Source: Undaria pinnatifida
Lineage: Eukaryota; Sar; Phaeophyceae; Laminariales; Alariaceae
DNA length: 64,000 nucleotides
Direction of reading: 5' to 3'
NCBI GenBank assembly: GCA_012845835.1
Contig: JABAKD010000012.1
Coordinates: 2,279,570 to 2,343,569 of the forward strand
Part shown: positions 47,280 to 57,400 of the stretch, one piece after another
Layout of the letters: every line of letters begins with the position of its first letter
How positions within the stretch are numbered: the stretch's first letter is position 1
The notes under the pieces: generated by a model
What the model saw: only the letters and a program-made list of their open reading frames with translations
Database searches by the model: none
What the model was told of the DNA's origin: nothing
Position numbers and translations under genes: made by a program

Positions 47280-48950
47280 GGCTGACGACTTTAGAGCTCA
47301 GTAGTTAAATGCTCGGGGTTTATGAAGCTCGAGGAATAGCCATTGATCGTTCTCGCTGATCATACATGCGGATGAACGTGATTATTTTGGCATTCGAATG
47401 ATTGTTGTGTTGTAAGTTTGAGTGGTGATGATGCGCGTGATACCTTTGTTCCAGCAAGTTTGTCGCACCCCAGCACCATCTCGCTTGTAAGTATCCTTGT
47501 GTTGTTATAATGTAATTTGACGAGTTTCGAGCCCAGTAGTGGTAGGTAAGTGCTCAGGGCGAATTAAGCTCAAGGAATGCCCGTTGATCGTTCTCACCGA
47601 TCGTATCTGTGGACGAGTTCACGTTCTTTTTATGCATTCGAGCAATTGTTGTTGCGGTGTGGGTCTGGGTGGTGATGATGCGCACGACGTGGGAAAAGTA
47701 CACCATTTTGTTCCAGCAAGTTAGCCGCACCCAGCACCATCTCGCCTGTAAGTATCCTTGTGTTGTAACAATGTAATTTGACAATTTTCGAGCCCAGTAG
47801 TAGTAGCAGTTAAGTGCTCATGGTGAATAAAGGTCAAGTAATGCCCGTTGAGCGTTCTCGCTGATCACATATGTGCGGGTAAAAAGTTTTTTTTTTTGCG
47901 TTCAAGCAGTTGTTGTGATGTAGATTTGGGGCGGTGATGATGCGCACGACGTGAGACAAGTGAATCGCTTTTGTTCCAGCGAGTTTGTCGCACCCAGCCA
48001 GCATTGTCTTCTGTGTAAGAAACATCAGTGATACAACAAAAAGAAAGCAAAAAACTTGAGTGTGATAAAAACGCTGGAGACTTCCGAGTTCGGTAGCACG
48101 TAATAAGCGCTCGGGATTACTAAAGCTCGAATCAAGGAGTACCTGTTGATCGTTCTCGCATATGTGGAGCGGTTGCTGTGGTGTAGCTTTTATATGGTGA
48201 GGAGGATGTGCATGACGTGGAACAAGTACACCATTCACATGCCTGCCTAGAGCTCACCACCTTTTTCGCCCGGTACTATTGCCTGCAATGAGAAATGTCG
48301 TTACCGTTGTACCGCAGGAATGTGGGTTGATGTTAGGCTGATGGGGTGAGACACAGCCGTACCATAACATTGACGACTATTGCGGAGATCCAGTGTTATT
48401 ACGGGGGACCCTAGTAAATAGGACCTACGGTGGACACAAAAACCTATATATTCATCTACTTTTACTAACAATATTTGGTCATATTTACTATCGTCCTCCG
48501 TAATAGTAAGATGAAATCTATAACCAAGAAAGGGAGCTAAAAAGGCACCAGCCTTTCTTTTAAGCGTTTGACGCAAGTTTGTTTTTGTGGGCTGGTCTTA
48601 CCGGGCATACAGAGCCTCAATCGAACACAGTCGTCGCAACGTAGGAGAGCTCACCTGAAAGGTGACGATGCTTTCCTTTTTTGTGCGTGATTCCATCCTG
48701 TCAACGCAGTGGATCTCTCCGCAATAGTCCAGTAGCATTCAGCGGCGGTCAGGTGCTCGCAACGAAAGCTCAAGAAATGCCGGTTGTTCGTGCTCCCTTG
48801 TATGGGCATTAAACGCCTTCTTTTTGTTTTGCATTCTAACAGTCGTTGTGGCTTGAGCTTTGGCGGTATAATGCCCACGACAAAGCGCACATGCGAATCA
48901 CTTTCATCTCCAGCAAATAGCCGAACCCAGCACACAAACGTACCAGTCGC
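47280..48950 (+). repeat. About 240-290-bp satellite, four to five units
   Basis: Units contain GAGCCCAGTAGTGG-TAAGTGCTC, AATGCCCGTTGATCGTTCTC, TTGTTCCAGCAAGTTTGTCG and CAGCACCATCTCGCYTGTAA. Starts near 47,296, 47,528, 47,791, 48,086 and, after a spacer, 48,730. Short frames inside are incidental. Confidence 0.85.
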
Positions 48951-49152
48951 ACCCAGTAATAACTAGCTCGCGTCTAGCCTGCAGCAGCAGTACATTACAT
49001 TTTATTGGTAGTGTTGGAATGCGGTGCGTGTGTCGCATGGCTCCTACCACTGCGCTTTCAACGCACTAGTGAGCATCGCCTTCACCCGGCAGAAATGGCT
49101 GCGTCGCGCAACCGATCCTGGGATCATAACCGATTTATTTCGTCAATTTTTG

Positions 49153-49694
49153 GCACATGCTACGATAGAGGTATACCTTTTTTTGGCGAAAATGGTTATT
49201 TGAATGACGGGGGGCTCCTTAACCCAAAATCGTCGGCAAAAAAATAAACAACAGGCCCTTTTGACTGATTCTACGATAGCCCCCGCCCAACACCAGTGAT
49301 TTTCTTCAACGAACGTTGCATGGCTGCTCGACACAAGCAAGGATACTATTGAAAAAAAATGTATCCACATATTTTCTTGTGTGCAAAGGTCTAACGATCG
49401 ACGACCTCGGGGTGTCGAGGGACACAGTGTTTCAGGAGATACGACCGGGAGCTGGTTTTGAAACCGGCGATTTCGTTTGAGGAAAGTTGGGGGGGCTACC
49501 GTAGAACGAGTCTTTTGTTTTGCATGATTCTTGTTGCATACCTAGGCCATGGGATTTTTCATCCGGCATCATAGCAATTTTTGATTTGCCTCCAAACCAG
49601 TTTTTTGGGCTAAGAAGGACATGTATTAAACCTCCTCCTAAAGTGAGGGGTAGTATTGAGAAAAAATGTGGTGCACCCTATCGTAGCACGCGTC
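49153..49694. mobile_element. Family B MITE split by a family D MITE
   Basis: Left end CACATGCTACGATAGAGGTAT, right end CCCTATCGTAGCACGCGTC. Interior blocks (CTCCTTAACCCAAAATCGTCGG and CCTAGGCCATGGGATTTTTC) are the reverse orientation of the 36.5-kb copy. The 250 bp at 49,263-49,512 is an inserted family D element. Confidence 0.75.
49263..49512. mobile_element. Family D MITE, copy 2, nested
   Basis: Terminal inverted repeats GACTGATTCTACGATAGCCCC and (reverse of right) GACTCGTTCTACGGTAGCCCC. Interior homologous to 31,419-31,683. Confidence 0.75.
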
Positions 49695-49839
49695 TTTTTC
49701 CATTTGAAGTCCCAACAGTGGCTACGGCGCCGGCACTATCGGAAACACCGGCATTGAGATATAATTCTATATAGAATTCTAGTCGTGCCAGGCGATTTCA
49801 CCGGCCCCATAGACAGCGACGGCACCGTCCGGCACTAAT

Positions 49840-50650
49840 AGAGAGAAGGGGCATTAGTCAACTGGCAATATAGAGAGCAGTGGCACTAGTCAACTGGCAC
49901 TATCAGGAGCAGTGGCACTATTCAACCGGCACTATAAAGAACAGTGGCACTTCTCAATCGGCACTATAGAGATCAGTGGCACTATTCAACCGGCAATACA
50001 GAGAGCAGTGGCACTATTCAACTGGCACTATAGAAAGCAGTAGCACTATTCAACTGGCACTATAGAGAGCAGTGGCACTGTTCAACCGGTACTATAGAGA
50101 CAAGTGGCACTATTCAACCAGCAATATAGAGAGCAGTGGCACTATTCGACCGGCACTATAGAGAGCAGTGCCACTATTCAACTGGCACTATCAGGAGCAG
50201 TGGCACTATTCGACCAGCACTATACAGAGTAGTGGCACTTTTCAATCTGCACTATAGAGAGCAGTGGAACTATTCGACCGGCACTGTAGAGAGCAGTGGC
50301 ACTATTCAACTGGCACTATAGAGAGCAGTAGCACTGTTCAACTGGCACTATAGAGAGTAGTGGCACTGTCCAACCGGTACTACTAGAGACAAGTGGCAAT
50401 ATTCAACCGGCAATATAGAGAGCAGTGGCACTATTCGACCGGCACTATAGAGAGCAGTGCCACTATTCAACCGGCACTATCAGGAGCAGTCGCACTATTC
50501 GACCAGCACTATACAGAGCAGTGACACTATTCAACCTGCACTACAGAGAGCAGTGGAACTATTCATCCGGCACTATAGAGAGCAGTGGCACTATTCAACC
50601 GGCACTAAAGAAAGCAGTGGCACTACTCAGCCTGCACTATCGGGAGCCTA
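49840..50650 (+). repeat. 32-bp minisatellite, about 25 units
   Basis: Consensus ACTATAGAGAGCAGTGGCAC followed by TATTCAACCGGC. Units vary at few positions, and a block of about nine units around 50,120-50,400 is echoed around 50,400-50,640, suggesting block duplication. Fragments of the same type occur at 3,920-3,980. Confidence 0.95.
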
Positions 50651-50994
50651 ACACAGTGCAATTCTAGAGGCGTTATAACCGACTCCCCCTTAAGGTCAAA
50701 GATGTCGATTAACGGTCTAGTTTTGACCCGTCAGGGCGTCTTTGGAGTCATCATACTAGTTTAAGTGTGTGAAGTTCCTTGGCTTGACGGCTCTCCGTCA
50801 AAGGGCAAGAAGTTTTGACCCGTCAAAGCGTTTTTAGACTTATCATACTATTTTTAGTGTGTGGAGTTCCTTGACGGCCTTCCGTCAAGGGGCGAGAGTG
50901 CCGTCAACCGACATCTTTGCTCAAGGTTCGACTAAGTTTTTTTTTTCGCTTTTTCATCCTCCGGCGGATGAAGCAAAATAAAGCTCAAGTTCAC

Positions 50995-51180
50995 CACACT
51001 TCCACGTATTTTCATACACGTCGTGTGTCGATTTAACTCAATTGCATTCGCAATCCAGCGCTAGCTGGCGTGTCCTTCGGTTCCCGCCATAGCGATAGCG
51101 CGAGCTATCCCTATCGGCGGCCCCCGTTACTACTGCGGCAGCGCAAGCTGCCGTTGTATACGGATGCGTGAATATGTCGG
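50995..51180 (-). repeat. Inverted copy of the 38.4-kb dispersed element
   Basis: TTAACTCAATTGCATTCGCA, ATAGCGATAGCGCGAGCTAT, GGCAGCGCAAGCTGCCGTTG and TATACGGATGCGTG run opposite to 38,340-38,530. About 190 bp, well conserved. Confidence 0.7.
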
Positions 51181-51459
51181 TTCGACCAACATTATTACCA
51201 TAAACACGCTAACATAACATCAACGTTAAGGACTTGCCGTAGAGGGTATTGTTCCATTTGACCAATACTGGCGAAAGGCCAACCAAATTGCCTACCCAAG
51301 CGATGCCTTATAACATTCTCCTCCCCTGAATCGGCGCGAAAGCAGGTCGGCCGGATACACAGGCGGACGCGTTAATATCCACGCGGTTCCACTTCATGGG
51401 GATACCGGGGCACATTGTTTTTCAAGTTCGACATGGGAAAAAGTCGCAAAAGTTCGTTA

Positions 51460-51575
51460 TTCGTGGAAGGTGAGATTCGAACCCACGACCGGAAAACCCA
51501 TGGTCTGTCGACGGCGCCATTTGTTATGGAATTAGAGGGTATTAGTCCGTTCAACCACTGATAAAAGGTTAGCTA
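51460..51575 (-). repeat. tRNA-like sequence, possible SINE head
   Basis: On the - strand ATCAGTGGTTGAACGG (A-box-like) precedes CGTGGGTTCGAATCTCAC, a good T-arm with a perfect GGTTCGAAT B-box and a five-pair stem. A and B boxes are about 75 bases apart and no 5' acceptor strand pairs with CTTCCAC. Either a tRNA pseudogene or the head of a SINE. Confidence 0.45.
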
Positions 51576-51779
51576 GTTGCCTTCTCAAACCAAGCCTTCT
51601 AACACCAACCAACGGGAGCGTAATCAACCATTTAATTCGCCCCCCAGACATTGCGCATCACCAGGCACGCTACCAATCGTACAAGTTTTCGATTCAATAT
51701 GGAGGCGTCAATATTTTAGATATGACAGGGGAGGTCAATTTGTAACCACTGTTTTCCGATTAACCTGCTACGAGGCGGA

Positions 51780-51900
51780 TTCGGCACCGGTAATAACCGG
51801 TATACCGCTAATAATCGGCACAGGCACCAGTAATAACCGGGACCTATGCGGTTTATAACCGGTACATGTACGGGTAATAACCGGTACCGGTATCGGGATA
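51780..51900 (+). repeat. Degenerate CCGGTAATAA repeat
   Basis: Seven or more spaced copies of GTAATAACCGG or ACCGGTA; ACCGGT is palindromic, so the unit appears on both strands. Confidence 0.7.
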
Positions 51901-52384
51901 CAGACATTCATCAGAAAATAACCTGGCAGACGACCAAGGCTACGATAGGGCGGGTACCTGTCAAGGTACTTCAGTCCTGCCGACGATTCCATATGTCAAG
52001 GTGCTCCGAGTGGGGGATGCGTGGTTGGTCGGTGTTGGGAAGCGTGCCCCTCATGTGATTCCGGTGTCTTTATTAGTTCTCCAACATAGGCTCCCTGGCT
52101 AGGCTCAAAGCTTATACATTAGTTATTCTCTGAATAGAACGCTATAAAGGACAGACAGAACACGGAAGGCAAGGCAGGGTATAGGGCAGAGGGTGGTGAG
52201 ATGAGGGGCTTCCTGCTTGTTGTCCCATCATCGTCGCCTACATTATCGCCCATCTACAATGGCCTTGACGTGAGTGTGATATCTAATAATGTTACGTGGT
52301 TTCACCTCAACCATGACATGGTTTCAAGTCGAATCTATAACCTATCCTTCTACGGAGAGCACTCCATTACATACCTGAATTTTC

Positions 52385-52680
52385 GCTGACCGGATTTGAG
52401 CCACTCGCACGAATGACTCCGTTCAACACGGGAACAAAAAAGAAACACTTTATTTAGGCGATACGTTTTGCGCAGCGTACCTCGTGCCATTCTATTGCGG
52501 ATTTTTCATATCGCACTACTAATTGAAAAAGCACGAAAAAAAGCTCTTCTTAAGACCGCAAAAGCATGAGGGGGGTTACGCGCGCGAGCAACCCACACAG
52601 CCACTCACTGCCAAAAACAGAAAAAGGCGGGGGGGGGGGGGGGCAGAAGTGACCCACCTGCCACCGTAGCCTGGGCCACT
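52385..52680. mobile_element. Family A MITE copy
   Basis: Hairpins GAGCCACTCGCACGAATGACTC (52,397) and GGGTTACGCGCGCGAGCAACCC (52,572), interior GCGCAGCGTACCTCGTGCCATTCTATTGCGGATT, and right end GCCACCGTAGCCTGGG. Left terminal repeat eroded. Confidence 0.5.
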
Positions 52681-53109
52681 CTTCCTCAACAACCGCTTCA
52701 CTGGAGCTGCAAAGAAGATGCAACTTAAACCCACCGATTAAAAAAATGCGTGCGGTAGGGGGTAACGTTTGGGACCTTGTTTTGTACAATGGCTCGCGGG
52801 GTCACTCGCGTGAGTGACCCCGCCCCTTGTTCCTTTGCGGTATTTCGCTTCCGTGCTGTTTTAATGTTGCTATATATATTATGAATTCCACGCGGTGAAT
52901 CGCTTCCGTGCTGTTTTAATGTTGCTACATATATTATGAACTCCACGCAGTGAAACGGCTAGCAACGCTGCGCATAACAAATCTCCTGAAGTATTATGTG
53001 TCAGTGAGATTCTGAGCCACTCGTGCGCGTGCGTGGCCCAAACCCTGTAGTGAAAAACAGGGGGATTAATACCGTCATAACATCCCCCCTACTAAAACCG
53101 TGGCATTGG

Positions 53110-53525
53110 TCTGTCGCCAAAACAAGGCATACCACCCTGTGGTAAAAGCATTTCCTGAACGATGGGGAGGTCTTAAGGTACACCACTTTGTGGCAAACGT
53201 ATTTCCTGAACGATGGGGAGGTCTTAAGGTATACCATTCGGTGGCAAAAGTATTTCCTGAACGATGGGGAGGTATTAAGGTATACCGCTTTGTGGAGAAA
53301 ATATTTCCTGAACGATGAGGAGGTATTAAGGTATACCGCTTTGTGGCAAAAACATTTCCTGAACGATCGGGAGGTCTTAAGGTATACCGCTTTGTGGCAA
53401 ACGTATTTCCTGAACGATGTGGCGGTCTTAAGGTATACCATTCGGTGGCAAAAGTATTTCCTGAACGATGGGGAGGTATGAAGGTATACCACTTTGTGGC
53501 AAAAACATTTCCTGAACGATTGGGC
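53110..53525. repeat. 51-bp minisatellite, eight units, derived from MITE B end
   Basis: TTTCCTGAACGATGGGGAGG occurs at 53,151, 53,202, 53,253 and onward at exact 51-bp spacing. Reverse complement (CATCGTTCAGGAAA, then GGTATACCTTAAG) is a diverged form of the family B right end. As 51 is divisible by three, both strands stay open, giving 17-residue repeats; I do not regard it as a gene. Confidence 0.9.
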
Positions 53526-53754
53526 TACTCGTTCACACCAAATCGTCCGAAGGTCATCCTTGTTTTGCAATATGATACCAGTATCTTTTATGCCTAGGCC
53601 ATTGGCTTTGGTCATCGCGCGTTGAGTCAGTCGTCCCTCTATAGTGCGGTACCGCGTACACTTACATGGGCCAGAACGCCTCTCTTTGCCTCGTTGAGTT
53701 CCTCAAGTTTGTCTTGGATACAGCCTGAAAAAAAAGTACGATGATAAAATTTGT

Positions 53755-53885
53755 TTTAGGGCTAGGGCGTAAGAAGCTCGGTCGGGTTACGCGAACGAAC
53801 GAATGCTTTCGAAGTCGTGTTCCGAGTGAGACGTTGAGCCCCCTTCGTGTTAGGAGCACAGAAAATTTCCGCTACACCCCTAGCA
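53755..53885 (+). repeat. Dispersed repeat C, copy 5
   Basis: CTCGGTCGGGTTACGCGAAC, TTTCGAAGTCGTGTTCCGAG and CTTCGTGTTAGGAGCACAGAAAATTT match the other copies. Close to the 51-bp array. Confidence 0.6.
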
Positions 53886-54070
53886 CCGTGGGATGGCTCC
53901 GTTGCAGCACTACAATTTTTTGCCTCGGACAAGGCAAAGAGCTCCTCAAGCCACCGCCCTCAGAAGGTGAAAGGCGAAAAAGGGCCAGAAAAGCACGTGT
54001 ACCGTAATATATGGTATGCGTGTGTCAGAATGGGGTTAATTAAGCGTCCACTTTTCGTCTGAGATTGTTT

Positions 54071-54320
54071 CGGAACGACGGAGCTCCTTAATTAACCCAA
54101 AATCGTCGGGGAAAAAACAAAAAAAATAGGCCGTTTTGTTTTGGGCCATGATGATTCTCGTTGTGTACCTAGGGCCACGGGGTTTGTTCATCCGGTGTAC
54201 GAGCACTTTTTTTGTTTTCTCCGAAATCAGTCTTTGGGCCAAGACATGTCTTGAAGCTCCGAACGTGAGGAACCTCAGAAAAAAAAACGTATGGCGTACC
54301 TCTATCGTAGCACCCGTCGC
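54071..54320 (-). mobile_element. Family B MITE, reverse orientation
   Basis: GGAGCTCCTTAATTAACCCAAAATCG at the left and GGCGTACCTCTATCGTAGCACCCGTC at the right; interior ATGATTCTCGTTGTGTACCT. Confidence 0.65.
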
Positions 54321-54419
54321 GGGCCCATCTACCTGTCAGTGCTGTATCAACCATAGCACATGTCGGACAGATTAGGATCTAGATCATGTATAGATAGGTA
54401 GATCCTGTATGCCTCGATT

Positions 54420-57400
54420 TTCCCCGACCGAGGGGAATGCGAAACGGCGGCCGGCCGCTACCGTACGCTGTTCGCTGCATATGCCATCCAGCCGCAGGAT
54501 ATCTTACCCCAACCTCCAAATCAAAGACTCTACATAGGACCTCACGTCCAAGAGTATCTGGTAAGCCTCGAAGCCGAATGTGAAGAGCGACTAACGAGGT
54601 GGACCCTGGGAATCCAAAGCGCGTTGGAAGCAGGTGATGGACCTCCTCCCTTCTCAACAGCGATGGCAGCGACACCGGAGAGAACGGACCGGACGCTGGA
54701 GAGAGACCCTTTACACATGGGACCAGCTGAACAAGGAGGCGTCGCTAGAAGTGCAGCAGAGAGGCCTCACACCCCGGGGAACAGGGGTGCATCTCCCTGC
54801 GTCCACTGCGGGCGGGCACTAGGGGAGTCTACTGGGGATTCGGCGGTAGAGTCTTCATGGGCACTCATTCCGTGTCCCCACGGAGAGCAAGCGCATGAGT
54901 GCATGCCCGCTGCATGCAGGACCGTGCGGAACGCCTCGCGAGTGGGCATGCAAACCGACAGCCATGCGTCGCGTGACGCTCAGAATGACCGGCAAGAAAT
55001 CAACCTGTTCATCCAGCTGAGCTGGCTGAGGGCCTTCCAAGGCCACGCCCGGGGGGGTGGTGGTCGGCAGTAGCGGGAGCCCTGCAGTTTGCTTAACTCT
55101 TGGAGGAGGACGCCCCTCGGTTGGATCCAGCTTATTACGTCACGTCTGGTTCCCACCATACTTGTGAGGAGTTGGTGAGGACCCATGGGAGCAGCCCAAC
55201 CTCCTCGTTCTTGTTGTACTCCCTGTTCGGCGATACTCTTGGCCTGCCCCAAGGCGCCTACCTCGACTTCCCCCGACCGAGAGAATGGCGAGCGGCAACC
55301 GGTCACTACCGTGAGATTTTCGCCGCGCACGGCATCCGCCCGCAGGATACTGTGCGAGCTTCCGACTCCCGAATCGAAGGATTTACATCCTACCTCATGT
55401 CCAAGAGTTCTTGGCGGGCCTCGACTCCACGTGGGAAGATCTCCTAATGAGGTGGACCCTCGCGGCCCGAAATGCGCTGGAAGAGGGTAAGGCGCTTCCT
55501 CCGTTCCCGCTCGGCGGCAACGTGGACCGTCGGGTCCCAAAACGTGTTTGAGGCAGGGAACGAGCCGCCTCCCTCCACGACGCCGGCGGGGGTAACACCG
55601 GAAGGAACAGACCCGACGCTGGAGAGTGACCCGTTAGCAGCGGGAGTAACTTTACCGGAAGGAGCAGCCCCGGCGTCTGAAGGTGGCTCGAGGGTAAGGG
55701 GGAAGGCGGAGCCAGGATGTGCTGTTTATGTAGCCGCGGAGAACTTCCTCGTGGTCGGACACGGGGATGTCGCGGTGGCGGGACCCTTGGCCTTCCCCCC
55801 TGAGTTAGCCTAGCGCCACCCCAGCGGCGGCGAGGGTCACGGCGGAAGGAACGGGCCCGGCGCAGGAGAGCGGCCCTTTAGCAGCGGGAGTGACACCACC
55901 GGAATGTGCAGCCCTAGCGTCAGAAGGCGACCCAGGGGTAAGGGAGCAGACGCATCCAGGAGGTGCTGCTTCTGTAGCCACGGGACACTCTCGAACTGCC
56001 GGAAACAGGGAGGTGACGGCGCCGGGACACGCGCCCCCGCCCCTAACACAGCCCAGCATCGCCCCACTAACATCTGGAGCGACCTCGTCTATGTACACTG
56101 GTCCAGCAGAGGGTGGGGGAAGCACAAGAGGCAGACGAGGTCGACCGCGCGGATCCGGGAGGGGATCACAAGCAACGAGAAATGGGAGAGGAGCCGCCAC
56201 GAAAAGCGGGCGAATCTCTCGACCTGGAAGTGGCGAGGTTCCCCCGGCCCCTGCCGAAGCAAGGGTTGGCGGTGGAGAGAGAGAAGGAAGGAGCGGGAGG
56301 GGGGGGGGGGGCAGCACCAGGGGATGTAGTGCAATTTCGCGCTTTTATTGCAGACGACCGGAACAGTACGACCTGCGGGAGCTGTAGAGCAACGATTGGT
56401 CGGGGACACCGAGTGGTGGGGTTGCCCTGTGGCCGTCAACATGCAATGCATGCGCGGTGAATGCAATCAGACGAGGCGGGGAGCCGGTGCCGCTTCTCTG
56501 CGGAGCAAGGGGATGCACGGTCCGCCATGGAAGAAGGGAAGCTTTAGAAGCGGCAGTCCAGGTCGACCCTGGACTACGCGTTACGGCAGCAAGACTCCAA
56601 GCGAGACCTGACGATGGCGAGGAAGGGCGCCGGGATGGCCTCTGCTATCCCTGGGACCAAAACACATTGGGGGTTGCAGGATCGCTTGATGATGTCCGCC
56701 TTGAGGACCTCCAACAACGCTTCGTCACTGTTATCAAAGTGAAGCCGGGGCTGGCTAGTGCCCACGCCAAGCTTATGACCCATGTGCGTGGCCTCCTCCG
56801 TCACGCCTTGGGAGAGCATCGCCAATCCAGACCATCGCAGAAGCCTCAATCACTCTTGAGGTCAAGCAAGCTGTGGTACATCCCCCCGGCTCTACTGCAC
56901 TCGCAGGATGGCCGAATGAAACGGCGCAAGAGGCTTGCGTCTGCCGAACGCGGCAACCTCGCCCTTTTGCTCCCGTGGTTAATGGAGTATACCCGTCGAA
57001 CAACGACGAGGCAAAGCGACCAAGCCCGCGGAGAGCCGGACGCCAATATGTTCAAGAGGGCCTCATCAGCATGCCGCCATTGAGGGAGGGTGGCTGTGGC
57101 AGCACGCAACCTCCTCGCAGAACCGTGCGCGCCGGGGAACGAGGAAACGTGGGAGCCCGTGAAAATAAAGTTCCCGGAGGGGCACCAGACCTGCGTCTCC
57201 GAAGCTGCATCGGCGGCGGTGGCAGCAAGTTCCTCCGATCCGGAGAAAGGGTGTGGTCCCAACTGGCGCCCGGAGGAAGAATTTGACCCACAGGTGGCCC
57301 TCGAGGCCATCAATGCTCGCAACGCGTTATCAAGAGCGGGAAGCGGCGGCCTGCGCTTTTCGCACTTGCAGTCAATAATCAGGACTGGAGTCGGGCGCGA

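Noticed and set aside
49840-50650. Regular repeats as a CRISPR array
   Set aside because: Repeats are contiguous 32-bp units with no unique spacers, and the genome is eukaryotic.
53001-53615. 204-codon - strand frame of 17-residue repeats
   Set aside because: Explained by a 51-bp minisatellite derived from a MITE end; no start context, domain or splice evidence.
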